A stretch of 64,000 bases of DNA. It comes from Lonicera japonica. Its lineage: Eukaryota > Streptophyta > Magnoliopsida > Dipsacales > Caprifoliaceae. A program made the position numbers and the translations under genes. The stretch covers positions 33,515,234-33,579,233 of the forward strand of contig CM038471.1 of the NCBI GenBank assembly GCA_021464415.1, read 5' to 3'. Of the stretch, positions 45,646 through 60,000 are shown one piece after another; the stretch's first letter is position 1, and each line of letters begins with the position of its first letter. The notes beneath the pieces were generated by a model. That model had not been told where the DNA came from. It saw only the letters and a program-made list of their open reading frames with translations, and ran no database searches.

Positions 45646-46173
45646 ATAAAATCTTAGAGTATTTTTAACAGTTGTGTAAAAATTTAAGTGTAAATCTTAT
45701 ATGTCAAACAAATTTTATACAAAATTTGAAGTTTGAAAAAGATATGCTCCAATAGTACTTTTGTAAATTCTTGTGTAAATTTTGAGATAACCAATATGAT
45801 ATAAACAAATTTTGAAATAACCAGTAAGATATAAGCACATTATTTTATATAATTTTATATTTTGTTCTTTCAATTTTTTTTATACATAATCTTATATTCA
45901 CAATGGATCTTGAGTTATAACTCTTGATAAATAGATTTCAAATATATAATTTTTATTAAATTATATATATTTTGTATTAAAAATTATCACATTTTAAAGT
46001 TTTAGTAAAAAAATAGAAAGCTGAGGTGGTAGTGTAAAGTAGGAGTGTATTTTACACAATCAATTTACACAAAACTCATTTTTAAATAATTGTTGGAGAC
46101 TAAATTTTATACAAAATTTGTAAAATTTATACAAAACATAAATATAGAAGACTATTGGAGATACTCTTATATA
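45646..46173. mobile_element. MITE of the 'GAGCATCTCCAAT' type
   Basis: Left AGAGTATTTTTAACAGTTGT and the reverse complement of the right end AAGAGTATCTCCAATAGTCT match. Words such as TTGTGTAAAT and AATTTTATACAAAATTTG recur. A related scrap lies at 24895-24960. Confidence 0.6.
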
Positions 46174-47980
46174 GGGACAAAAAACTTATAGAGATCGATT
46201 TGCTACTCTTGGACCCTTATATATATTTGCAATAGTGTCGCTTATTGTCTTGTAAAACAATTAATTTTTGTGTCTAACCCGGAAGTTTAGATGGAGGCGC
46301 TCCTATGTTCTTACTACCTCCCCTTCAACAAGATTCATAATTTTTTTTGCGTTTGTTCTAAAATAAAAAAAGTAAATTTATAGCATATGAAAAAAATATT
46401 CTTTAACATTGGGAACTTATAAATATATTCTTTAGATTGAGTTTCATTAATATATTTTGCAAATATAAAAAGTAGTAGTTAAAATATAAGTCAGATTCTT
46501 ATTGATCAGTGTATTTTATTTGGACGGAATCTGATGATGAGTGAAATTTGAGGAAAGAAAAAAATATGTAGAGCTTTATTGGATTTAAAATATATTTAAT
46601 TTCACTTAAGATTCTTCAAATTATACCAATTTTATGTAATTCTAAAATATTACAATTTGCAAAATTTCAAAACCTCGCATGATTTTGAAATCTCGGAACA
46701 AATGCACAAAGAGCAACTTTAAAAGTGGAAATCACCAGATTAACTCGAATCTAAATTACAAGAATCACTATAAAAAATTTGTTTGACAAATGCATAATTG
46801 CTTTGGCAATATGTTGACTCCAAAAAAGATAACTAATTCCCTTTCTTTGTTTGAAAGTGCAAAATAGAGAAGAAAATTATTTTCTTTTGTTTGGAAAAAA
46901 AGTTAGGAGTATAACAGTTGTCCGGAAAATTAAACACTTTCTTTCACTTCAAAAGAGAATCTCTTTGCAAGAAAATGCGCCCCAAGTTCAATGAGCACTT
47001 GCATGCGGTTTAGCCCCGGGATATTGCCGGTTTAAACCATGTTTGTGCGAATGCGGGTTGCGAATGTTTTCGAGTGCCAAGGGAGAGTTGTTGATAACAT
47101 GAACCTGTTACCTAAATGTGTTACTTCGTGTTGGAATTTGTGGAACTATAGAAAGAGGTTCATCTTTTTCACTATTCTCATTGTCTTTGCTAAAATTGTT
47201 GAATCAGTTTTTGAGAGGTTCGAAGAAGTTTGCTCCACCGTCGGCGACAGTGCACTCCGTAGATCCGATAGCGATGATAGCGGGGTTGATATAGCTTGGT
47301 CCACTCGGCCTATAAACTTCTCTTAAATTCAACTATGATGCAACCATTGAAAACAATGACAATGTGATTAGTTGTGTGTTGGTGGAAGAATAAGTGTTAA
47401 TGTTTCTTCTGTTATCTCGAATATCATTCGGCTCTTGTCACATGTTAATGCCTTCCGCTCGATACGTCTTTTGTCATGGATTCCTTTTTAGCACTCTTCT
47501 TAGCAGCAATGTTGAGTTTCAGGTTTTTACTTTTTTAGTGTTAGTTTTGCCCCATTCATCATATTTTTCATCTCTTGTATAGAATTTTTTTCTTACCCAC
47601 CTTCAAAGAAAAGTAATAAACTATCTCAAAAGAAATCAAATTTCAAAGAATTAGAGCCGAGGTAAGGATATACATTATTTTTTTTGAGCATTTCTTTTTC
47701 TTTATTTTAAACTTTCAAAAAATCACAAGATGTAACAAAAGTGGTTAACAAGTTTTGTTTACAATTAAACACTTTCTAGTTCAAGTACCTTCTCCTTCAC
47801 CAAACTCGAATACCATGTCTATCTCTTCTCGCTTTTACCTTAAAAAAAATAATAAATAAATAAAAAAATTAATCAACACAAAGGGTATTTAAAAATAAAT
47901 AAATAATAGCCAAAAACATACAAAAATGGAAAATGTAACTCATTGTCAGCATTTTCTTTGTTTAATAAACTTTTTTTTAA
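46174..47980. other. Intergenic; one unassigned 95-codon frame
   Basis: The frame at 47039-47326 (plus) contains FIFFTILIVFAKIVESVFERF and an acidic SDSDDSGVD end. Composition is somewhat more protein-like than its neighbours, but I recognise no family and see no promoter, so I do not call it a gene. The rest is AT-rich and empty. Confidence 0.35.
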
Positions 47981-48083
47981 ATAAAACAGCAGCCCGTCCT
48001 TTCCCCGGTCCGACCGGATTAGGGTTTTGTGATATCTCCCCGTGAACACGAAACCCTAAAAAAAAAGCTTCGCATAATTATCA
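47981..48083 (+). promoter_or_regulatory. STR6 promoter/leader with inverted telo-boxes
   Basis: TTAGGGTTT (48019-48027) and AAACCCTAA (48051-48059) are telo-box motifs in opposite orientation, 23 bp apart and just before the ATG at 48084. The stretch is GC-rich against AT-rich flanks. Confidence 0.6.
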
Positions 48084-51000
48084 ATGGCGGATTGTAAAGA
48101 TGAAGGAGAAGAATACGGTGTATTGCTATACTACAAGTACGCACATATTCCAGACCTCCAAGACCTCTTCACCTTCTACGACTCCAACTGCAACTCACTC
48201 TCCCTCCTTGGCCGCGTTCGTCTCGCTCCCCATGGCGTCAATGTCACTGTAACCACTTATTTTCCCTTTCTCTTATGTGTCATTTGTTTGAATAAATCAA
48301 TCTGAATGCTGAATAAATGTTATTCGAACAAGTTTGCCCCTATTGTCTTAACGTAAAAGGATGAGGGTACTTCTTTAAAAATAAAAACTTTAGACCAAAA
48401 TTAAAACACCTTTGAGCCTCAATCAAACAGCCCTTAAGGCTCCGTTTGTTTTTTTTATCATCTGATTGCTGAACACTGAATGAAGGTTGAACTTTGAATG
48501 CTTAATGCCGAAGAGAACTTTGATTTTTTTTTGTTATTTGGGTGTGAATGCTGAATAGATGACATTTTACTATTGTATCATTACTAGTATGATATATATC
48601 AATAGAAAATGAGCAGAAGGAATAGGGTATCATTACTAGTATTCAACAGACTTTGCCTCTTACTGCTGAACGCTGGATTTTAATCTAATTCAGGATTAAG
48701 AGGTAAAAACAAACCATGTATATAATTATGTATAGATGTGGTGTATATCTATATAAATATACTTGTACATTGTTATGTGTATGGGCACTTGGACAGTTAA
48801 CTAGAAATTCTCTGCAAAGAGTTAAGAACTTATGTATTGCTGATTTTGCTCAATTTTGTTTAGAAATATGTTATGGCTTCAGATAGTTATCAAATTTGTA
48901 AGAGCCTAAGGCGCATATAGTGAGTTGCCGTTGAATTGGATTTGTGGGAGAGAGAAGAAAAGATAATTGGAGGGCTAGATAGGTAGGATGTAGACGAGAA
49001 ATGGAGAAGCTTGCTTTATTACTCCTGTAGATTACTAGTTACGTTGTTCCCTTGTATATACAGTAGTGGTAACCCGTACCAAAGGTAAGGTGGGTCTAAT
49101 TTACTCCCTTTTTACATTAATTTCAACCCTTAGAATAACATCTTTCATCTTGGCCCTCCAATCTTTTATCCCATATATATTCTTAAGATTCAAAAACCAT
49201 TTCCCCTTATTATATAAATGAATGCTATGAACCCAATACAAGTTAAAAATGAAAACAGAGAACCAGGAAGAAGAGCCTGCTTCAAGGGGGAGAGAAATCT
49301 CCCATGGCTCCATGTGAGTGCAAAAGTTAATCACAACCAGTGTTCTAAAAATCGCCGATTCAGGCCGATTTATCGCCGATTAATCGGCAATCGGCCATGA
49401 CCCGATACGATCATGCATGATCGGCTGAAAAAATCGGGCTAGGAAGAAATCGACCTCGCCTCTCTCCTTCACTCGACCTCGCCTCTCTTCTTCACTCCTT
49501 CACTCGACCTCGAAACAAAGAGAGAGAGAGCTTCAATGACCAACAACGATCGAAGGCTCGAAGCAATGATGGTGGAACTCGGAAGAAGCCTAAGAACAAA
49601 ACACGAGAGAGAGAGAGGGGCAAAGTGAAAGCAGATGAGAGATGGAAGGAGGAGATGAAGACGGCAGCTGTGTGGGAGTCGTTACGTGGTATGAAAAAGA
49701 GGGGTTAAGAATAGGGGGTAGGGTTTTAATTTTAGTAAGGGACGAATTACCTATTTACCCTTGTGTATATTGCAATTTACGAAATTATTAACTGGTCTAG
49801 TAAATAGGTGAGAAGCCCTTTTTTTAATGTTTTAAAAAAAAAGTTATTTTTATTTAACATTTTACTCTATTAATGACCATTTTGTTATTATTATGTTTTA
49901 TTTAGCATATTGTTATATAATATATTATTTAAAATATTATTTATAGGTGAACAGTGCATATCCGATTTTTTCCGATTTATCCCCGATAAAATAAAAAATC
50001 CCCACTCCCCACCTTGCCGATCGATTTCCGATTCACGATTTTTAGAACATTGATCACAACAATGTTATGGTAAATCAACTTACTTTATCTTTGAAGGACT
50101 TAGGACTTGTTTAATTAGAAGCTTATAAGAATTAAACTACCCATTGTCTTTAAAACATTCCACCACTAAAAACTTTAAATACTCATTACTCCTAAACATA
50201 CTTCTAAGAAAACTCACCTACCTAGTGATACATTATAAAGGTATTAACTGCTGATGCAAGACGGATGGGGACGTAACATTCCTTCCCCATTGAAACCTTG
50301 CTCTCAAGGTTTTAGATGCAGCTTGTGTCTCTTTTTTGCCTTTTTTGACTTCGTCACTAGAATAATAAAAAAATATCAGCAACATTAATGTTACAAATCA
50401 TTCATCGTAGAAAGTAATGCAAGTTATTCAGCTATTGAAACAGTGATGCAAAACACAAGGCACACAGCTGGACCAACTCCTTAAAGCGTTGTAGGGACAG
50501 ACAAATTAATAATACCGTCCAGCTTGGTCTAATCAGCTGAGGCCCCATCGGCGGATATGAGGTGAGCAAAGTTGTCTATCATGGGCTCCGGATGAAGACT
50601 TAGATAATAATTTGTTGTAGTAAGAAAAGTTGGTCTTCAAATGCTGCTGCATATGGTTACCCCATCACTTACTCTAGACCAAAATGTCATCAACGAATAC
50701 CAGTATAAATATCATTAAATTGGGTTTATAGATTTAGGTCTTTGATAGCTGGCTGGTTCATATATTAAACCAAAGGCCATAATTTTGCATTTTTTTCTTT
50801 GTAGTGGTGTTTAGGGTTTCAATAGGCTGTTTTGGGTACATCGGGCTCGTGGATATATATTTAATGATAACCAGAATTTAAGTATAGCTTATACGACACC
50901 ACAAAACATTCATCAAAGTACTTCATGTTTAACTGGTATGGGGATTTTATCTTTCGATTTGATTGTGTTCAAGCCTCTAAATTTTAAACAAATACAATGT

Positions 51001-54000
51001 TCCATCCTTTTTCTTAACTAATAACAAAGGTGAGCCAAAGCGGCTTGCAATGGGCGTTACAATGCATTTAGATAACTTGGGATATCAAATGCTCTTGCAG
51101 ATAGCAGGCCTTTGGGTTCGTAAAGTACGTGCTTGACTCCTTGTATTGATTCAACTAGGAGTTTGAGGAGGAGGAACATATGTTACCTGTTCCTTAATTG
51201 CATTGAACTTCCAGCAGTTCTTGAGAGCTTGTCCACTTATGTTTTGGAGTTGTCCGAATTCTCTTTCACCTTGTAGATGTTAGAACCACATTATGCCCAT
51301 CCTTACTGAAACCAATAATGTTTTGTTTAATTTCATGTTCATGAGGCCAATATCCTTCGAGCCCTTGAATTATCTCCTAAGGTAGAATCACATTGCTCCA
51401 ATTTGAGAATCCTCATATCTGTGGTTAACTTCTGATCCTATATTTCCTAAGAAAACTCAGAACAAGAAGATGACTCACTTTTCCACTGCCACATGACTAT
51501 CAAAAAATATGTTGGTTCGATAACACAACCTACTTGTTTAATGATGCTAAGGCTCCACGAAGTAGTGTACTCCCTGTATCATTTAGAATGCTTGTTAGTT
51601 TGATAGTTTTTTGAGAAATGCTTCCTGATAAGGTGTTAGAGGAAATAACGATGTCAATACCTTCCTCTTTGGGTATAGAAATCTTTCTTTTATGGGTCCA
51701 GTGGGTATAGAATGAATGTCAGCAAAGAGAGCTTCCACGGTGTTTCATCCTCGTGGACATATAAGTGTTCAATTTCTTGCATCAATGGCCTACTTTGTAC
51801 ACATCATTGTAGTTATAGCATAATTTCCTTGCTTTCACTTCTAGATGTGTGGAAGCTCAATGTTGGATTGGCCTATCAAGGGTTCTGGATTGTTGTTTGG
51901 GTTAGAGTTTGGAGCATCCAACCCAAAACCAATTGGCAGTCACTGGATCTTATATATAGTTTTGCAAGGCTTTCGTGATGCTGGAATTGTGGTCCGGGTT
52001 GTATGGGCCTAGTATTATTTGTATGGACAAATTTTCTTGGAAATGATGTCAAGGTATGAGTTACAGGTTTCGGATTGAATATCCGCAGTGGAGTTCTCAA
52101 CTCGTCCTTCAGCAGAGGTAACTTTGGCAGATTTCAAGGGTCTTAAATCCTCTAACCCATCACAGTAATCTGGCACTGTAGATTCCTGTTGCATCTTATT
52201 CAACCCATGGACAGATGGACTACATTCTTGCAATGAAGCTCAGAAAATTTAGATGTGAGCATTTACTAAAAAATTATCCCAAGTGATTCTTGTAATCATT
52301 GCGTATAAAAGTTACCTTTTGGTCATCTGTTATAAGATTCAAAAATTATTAAAAAAATAACAAGGACATTTCTTGGGTCAACCACTGGCATCCTCTCCAC
52401 TGAACCTGGAACTCCATTTCCGGTTACTGTTGTGCCTTGTCATTAATGAAGATTATGAAACGGCATTGTGATTTCCAACTTTCGTAATTTGTGATGTGTA
52501 TGTATATATATGTTATGCAGTTATTGGAGTTTAATGTTTACTGGTTGCTGGTTAGGTTGGAGGGAAGTTGTCGTCTTTAGAGAAACACATTGCTGCGGTA
52601 AAATTGAACTGTTTGTTCGAAGGCACAGACTTCAAGCTTGCTTCTTGCCATCAGCCTTCGAATGATAGGGTTGCGAAGGAATGCGGATTCACTTCTCTAT
52701 CAGTCCGTGTTGTTAAGGTTAAACTACTTCCACATTCTTTACAAATAACTAAGTTTGGTAAAAATATCGCGGACTATTTTTTTCATGCTAATTGATACTG
52801 GAACTTAATTCTATGGTCAGGAATTGGTTACCTTTAGTTCCCATCCTCTGTTGAAATCTCCAGAAATTTCTGATGCTGGGAGGCATCTCTCTGCAGTTGA
52901 GTTCCATTCTGCTCTTCAGAATGCTGGTAATAGAATAATATATCTTCTTGTGTTTTGAAGGTTTTTCTCATTGTTGCGTGGTCAGTTACATTGGTTAATC
53001 ACGCTATATGCTATACTGTTTGTTCCATTTTGGTCGCTCTGAATTTTAAATAAGGGTTTTTTTGACTTTGCCCCCTTTTTTTAATATTAAATTAGACTTG
53101 CCCCCTGTTTTTCATTAGACTTTGCCAGGAATCTCAAAGAAGCATGTAGAAAGGGGGGCAATGTCTAATTTTTTCAATGTAATCCTTTGATTTAATCTCC
53201 TGTTTTTACCTTATTCGTTCAGATTCCCCTGCATGCGGGGGGCGAAGTCTAATGATTTTGATAAATAGCGGGGAGTGTAGTTTCACGTATAAAATGTGGG
53301 GATAAGTAAAAAAAAAGAACAAAAAAAAATGTGAAATAATCAGATTAGAGGCATCATTGTTCAGATAATGGTATTTTTTTTGTTTTTAGAAGTGGTTTGC
53401 TGTCATTTGCCGCCTGCTAATTCTAAGTGAATTTACCAGGGCAATTCCTAGAAAAAGGCAACGAAAGTTACCATAAAAAGCTTGTTCTGTTGGATGCAAG
53501 GAATTTATACGAGACTAGAATTGGAAAGTTTCACACGCCAAATGTGGAAACTTTGGATCCAGGAATTCGGCAGTATAGTGATCTCCCCTCCTGGATAGAT
53601 AATAATTCAGAGCAATTGCGTGGAAGCTGTGTCCTCATGTAAGTATATGTTTTTTTTGATTTTTAAATTGTTGTTGCAAACTTGTAATTAATGTAGTATA
53701 ATCTTAAATTGTAGACAAAGCATTATCTTATGAAGGAAAAGTCACTTTCCACTACTTGAAGAAAGTTGTTTGCTCCATTTAATTTGTTGCTAGACTCCAC
53801 TGCACACGTGATGCATGTATGATTCACATCTATATAAGTTGATTTGAAAGTTCAACGAAAATGATAAGTGTAGTCGTTTGAAAACCTATTTAACTTACAC
53901 ATAAGCAAGGGTTCAAGTCTTGTTGCAAGTAAATTTTTTGTGAAAAAAAGATTGCGAGGGTAAAACAGGCATTTCAAAAATATGAAACAACTTCAGTTGG

Positions 54001-57000
54001 TGGTTGGAGTGGGTGCTCACTTTATGTGATAGCATAGATAAGAAGTTCTCTTTCAACATTTTTAGGTCGCTTTTGTTTCACCACTAATCCATTGGCGCAC
54101 TGCACACTACTGTACAGGTAACAGGTTAAGGTTAGCGGGTGTACTTTTTTATATCCAGCAATGTGCTTTGTGGTATATAACTTTTAATTCTATTCAACAC
54201 CATAGGTGACATAAACATTTTTGACTATCTAATATCACAATCTTGCTTTCTTCCATATGCCAACCCAAAATTTTGATGCATTTTTTTTTATTTTGATTCC
54301 CCCAAGATTAGATGTATTTTTGTAATTAATTGGTTAGCATGTATCATTAATTCATTTTTGGTATTTGGTGTCATTGGGGGTTCTTGTATTTTAGTCTATA
54401 AACAAGGATGTAATCCACATTAATCTGTTGGTTTATGAGCAGGTATTGTACTGGAGGAATTAGGTGCGAGATGGCATCAGCCTATGTTAGGTCCAAAGGT
54501 GCAGGTTTTGAGAATGTATTTCAGGTGAGATCCTGTAAGAAAGCGGGTGTTTCAGCAATGTTCTAAAAATCGTAAATTGGACCTAGATCGGCAAGGTGGG
54601 GATTGGGGATTTTTGGAGAAATTGGGAAAAAATCGAGGATTAATCGGAAAACCCATAATTTGAAAAATCGGGAATTAGGTAATAAAATAGCATTTCCATT
54701 CCCACAAATAATTTCCAAAATAACATCAATTTCCCATAACAAAAAAAAAAACAAGTCCATACCCACAAGGTGACAAATAATATGTTGAGCAACACAAAGC
54801 ACAAGTAACAACTAATAAGTTCAAACTAAATAAAGCACATTCAAAAGTAATCAAGTAAAGTCTTAAAGAACAACATAAAGCACAAATAACAAGTTCAAAC
54901 TAAATTAAGCACGTGTTTGTGATTTGTGAGTTGGGGCATTTTTTGTTATGTAATATGTACAAAGTGTAAAGGGGGAAAAAAAAGCCCTCCAAAACGACAT
55001 CATTTTATTAAGTTTTGTTTTGTTTTCTAATTGTCATTAGCTCCCCGATTTTATCCGATTTTTGCCGATTTTCCCCGATTTGTGCCGATTTTCCCCGATT
55101 CTGACCCGATTTTTGAGAAACCTGATTTTTGAGAACCGATTTATGGAAATCCGATCGGATAACTCCCGATTTCCGCTTTTTGGCCGATTTATCGGCAAAA
55201 AATCCCGATTTTTAGAACACTAGTGTTTCTTAATGTCTCCTAGTTAGTGGACTTCACAAAAACGATTTTGCATAGCAGAAATATAGTTAGAATTTGGGAT
55301 CACTTGTACACTATGTTTATAGTGATAAAAAAAATAAAAAAAAATTGGATCAAGGAAATTGGTTAATCCCCGAATATGCTGACAGAAAAGCGTATCGTTA
55401 TAATATCGAGTTTCTCTTATTTTGGAATTTGTTGTTTTACATTGTATATTTCTAAGGGGTGGTTTGATCGATGTGTGTGGTGGTGTCTATAAGCTATCTA
55501 ATGTAATTTCTGTTCCTGCTATAAGAGGGTAGTGTGTGAGGGGAGGGTTAGGGTCAGGCGTAACCCCACGTGAGTTGATCACAATAACCAAAGGAATTTG
55601 AGAGAGGGTTGACGTGAAAACACTGGCACCTTGGGGAGAGAAGGAGAGGGCAATACACCAAGTGGATAGTGGGTTAGAGAGCTAGCTAGAGGGGGTTATC
55701 TTCTTAGAATGTGTCTTGGACAGGGTACTGAGAGAGGGAGTATTCAAGAGAGATAAAGGCCAAAAGAAGAGAATGTTTCTTGGGAATTGTGTAGAGAGGA
55801 AATCATGGAATCCTTAAATGATTGAATTGGATGGGTATTGATATTGGATTGCACTTTTTGCCAAAAAGGGAAATGTTGCAATAATGGGCCTTTTCCTAAA
55901 ATGGAAAGGGCCCATCCTTATTCCAAATGCCACATAGGATTGGGTACTGTTTGGATATGGTTTTGGCAATGCTCTCTATTTGGTTAAGTTTGGTGTCTCC
56001 TCTTTTCCGAGGCAGTTTGGTGACAACTCAGCTAACAAAACCTGTGTCCGATCCTCCAAGCCACACTTCTTTTCAAATTCCCGAGAGTAGTTCGGTGTGT
56101 GACTAAGTACTGCTCCACTTAGTGCACCTTGGGGTAGCTGCCCCCTCGCCCGATAGGCCAAGGGATATAACGTAGCAAGGGAGGGTACCTCTACACTTGC
56201 AAAAGAAGTGGAAAGAAAGGGATGTACCAGTTTTTTGCGATTTCTCAGCCGGTATCAAAACCTGAGCAATTTTCTCTAATGCATTAGTTTGCGAACCTGA
56301 CATTGCATATACATATCTAAAATGAATACAAGTATTTTGTCTCTTCATGGTCCATTTTGCTTAAATATAGTAATTCTTTGGAGGATAACAACATCTTGGT
56401 TTGCTCAGGATATATATTTGTTGTTTGAACCATAAATTGGATCACAAGTTGTCTAGGTTGACACAATCCTTTGACTGAATACCCTTTTTATGTAATTATT
56501 TGAGATTCTGCCACATGTAAGGGGGCAATGTCTGATGATTATGAAAACAAGGGGGTAGGTCTAACTTTGCATTAAGAATAGGGGTAAAGTAAGAAAAATA
56601 CCCGTATAGGTTGACACACAGTGGTATTTTCATAAGAAAAAGAAACAGCAGCGGGCTAAAGAATGGGACAGAGTCATCCATTTGGACATTCTTTAATTGC
56701 ATTTATGCTTTCTGATTATGGCAACTGCCAAATTATTTTTGTAGTTTTTGGTACATATGGCTCTGACTTTTGCTTGTCTATCACAATGTAACCCACATTG
56801 TTTAGTGTTGTCATCAGTTAGCGATAATAATTATAGTGTGTTGCAGTTATTTGGTGGAATTCAACGTTATCTGGAACAATTTCCTGATGGTGGCTTTTTT
56901 AAAGGAAAGAATTTTGTTTTTGACCACAGGTATTGTTACAATTTCTCTACACGTTCTTGCATATCAAGAGCTGAGTGTTATAAATCATGTTTATGCAGGC

Positions 57001-60000
57001 ATAAGTGTTTTTCCTTTTAATCTTCGACAGAAGCCAAATGCTATACCATATTCCACTAAATAAGTATCTGTGTTATGATACAAGTATAAGTTTTGGAAAA
57101 AACAATGGATGAGATTTGGTCCCATGTATACTTTAGGAGTCCATTTATGAGAAGGGGCATGGGAAAGCTTAAACCCAATTCCTACAGTGATGAATATGAG
57201 TGCAATTGAAATTCCTGTATGTTTAATATAATAAACGGAAAATTGAAGATTTGAGTGTTTGTTCATATTTATCTTTTTGCTAGAATCTCTATTTACTTAC
57301 GGCTTAAGACCAACACTAAACAACCCACAAAGACCTTTTTCAGAGTGGTGACCTTCCTCTTAATATGTTAGGAACTTTATATTTCTTTAGCATTCTTTCC
57401 ACATCAAAATATTTAGTGTTATCTTAGATGGACTACTTCTATACTTGAATTCCTCTGAACGGGCGGGCGGCCTTCTTTTGGATGCATTAATTTTGTTATT
57501 GAATTATTGCATGGCAATCAGGAATTCTTCTGCGTTTTCACTTCTTATTATTTTTTTTTATGTGGTTGGACATCCTTTCCACCTGTAGTCTAGTTTTAAG
57601 ATTTTGTGAGAAATTTGTTACTTATAAAGCGAAGGAATATTTTTCTTTCAGAAAATTCAACATCTTTACTTGCAATATAAAAAAAAGGAATTGGTAATAT
57701 GTTTTACAAATTGCATGCCAGCTATGATTTTTATTATGTTTCATTGTGTTCAATTTAGTTATTAATGAACATAATGCCCATGAACAGGGGCGGAGTGGCA
57801 AATATGTTGCAACTATAGCACTAACAAAATTAGTACTACAATTATTTTTTCCCAAAATAAAAAGAAAAGAGGGGGGGGGGGTGTGAATGCGCTTCCCCTC
57901 CCCCTACATACATCCCTCCGCCCCTTCTGGTGAAGAAAAGGTGGTTGCAAATAATTCTTTTTGGGAAGAGCGGCAATCTTAACTCTTTGGGTTCTCTTGT
58001 AGGGTTTCGGTTGGCAGCTCAGATGGAAATGTCTTGGGTACCTGCCTTCTCTGTAGTACTTCATTTGATGATTATTCTTCACGGAGCCGCTGCTCCTACT
58101 GTAGGATGCTAGTGTTGGTCTGTGAAAGTTGTCGGGTATGCACTGAAGATGCTTCTTATTATGACTTTCAAATTTCTAGTGCACCATATGCGTTTGTACA
58201 ATGTATCAATGAGAACACCTTATGGATATAAGAAATTTAAGCTATCTATTGTTGGAAGTTCAAGTAGTAGGCATTACAGCATTAAATAGTCATGTTAATC
58301 AACCAATTGAAAAACTAAGTATAGCATCCAAAGTGGAAAATTGCAGAAAGTTCGTTACCATTTTGTGTAATTTTCTAACATTTGTTTCTCCAATCTTTTG
58401 CCTGTTATATTACCGGAAAGTAGATGGATAGGCACAGTAGTAATTTGTAGTAAACAAGTGTATTCTCAGACTATGCAGTCTACAGCTCCAAAATTTGCAG
58501 TAATTCCAATAGATTTGATGAATCAATTTGGAATTAGTTTAAGCTGAACTTTTCCTAAAATAAATGGTCATGTATGGTATAGGGGACTACGAATTTTACT
58601 CTTCTTTTTTTTTTCTACTTCAAGGAGATAATGTCAGGTACTGGGTAGGATAGGTATAGGTGACAGATTGGTGTAGCTCATTAAGGGCACTTTTGTCATT
58701 TCCCCTTTGCATATAAAAGGGTATCATGTGCTATTTTTTGAAGTTAGTTTTTATTTTTAGATTTGTACTGACTACTGAGGATTGTATTCATGAACTGTAA
58801 TTGCTTGACTGCAGAAACCATAAGTCCTGATATTTACACTAAAACCTTTTGGGGTTTGTGTTAATGCTATGCTTTTGCCCTACCTTTACCATCAATGACT
58901 TACATATCTCCTCTCAGTTGGGGTGAACTCCAAGCGCCAGTTAAATTTGAACCTTTGAGGCTTAACTTGATTTGTAATATAGTATTTCTCCACTGCTTAA
59001 ATTAATGGTCCCACTTGCCTTTTTAGAATGTCTCAAATTAATAATCCCATTTCCTTTTTTGGACATAATCAACGCACCGAATCTCATTGTAAAAAATAAA
59101 TACAAAAATTAGGATCTGGTCCCTCAACTTTTTTTTGAAAGGATGTGATCCTTGTAGATACTTTTTGGTATCTCTCGGTCACAGATACGGTATCTGAGTT
59201 GAGAAAATTAGTATTTGTGACCAAGAAAAACTAGTATCTACCGAATAGTATCTCTGTGTTTGAGTTCTTGCTAGAGTAGATACTATGGTATCTGTATCTA
59301 CATTCTACAAGGACCGCATCCTTATAGAATAAAAAGTTGTGGCCTTATCCTGAAGTTTCTATCTCAAGGTCCGGAGCCTAAAAGCCCCAAAATGAATTGT
59401 AATCCTTGATGATTGATTAGGTTGAAATTAGTGTTTTCTGGTATTTCAATTGAGTTATTTGTTTCCCTGTCTCAATATTTTTTTGCCTATGCTTCAAATT
59501 CTTGTTTCTTATTGTTTTTACTCTTCTGGCAGGAGAAAAATTCCATGTATGTTTGTGAGCTGTGCAAAGAAAACGGCAAGTGCATTGAGTCAGTTCCAAC
59601 GATTGAAAATGACAAATTGCAAGAGACTACTTCATCACTTGCCGAGCTTGAAGCTATTTCAACCTCCGGTCACTGCCCTTGCAGAAATGGTAAGGTCTGT
59701 AAGCTGCAATTTTTTTTACCTTCTTTCTCTCATAACACCCGTTCCTGTTTAGTTGATAAAATATTATCCAATTTATTTTCTTTTACTAGTTCTGTCTTGA
59801 TTGCAGTTCTTCTCCCTTGGAAAATGCCCAAGATTTTATATTATCTTTAGGGTCTGTCTGTTTGTTTGCAAAGTTGAAAAATGATTTGAAAAACAATTAG
59901 TTTTTATGCGAATTTGGTGGGATGTTCTCCATCTAATTTCTTACACCACACAAAGAATTGGATTCCGTAGAAAACTGCAAAAGTAATGGAACATCTTATG

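Noticed and set aside
47039..47326. 95-codon frame with a hydrophobic stretch and acidic tail
   Set aside because: No recognised family, promoter or splice context; kept only as a note in the intergenic entry.
59413..59850. 145-codon frame treated as a separate gene
   Set aside because: It is STR6 exon 8 (59533-59689) with intron sequence read on both sides.
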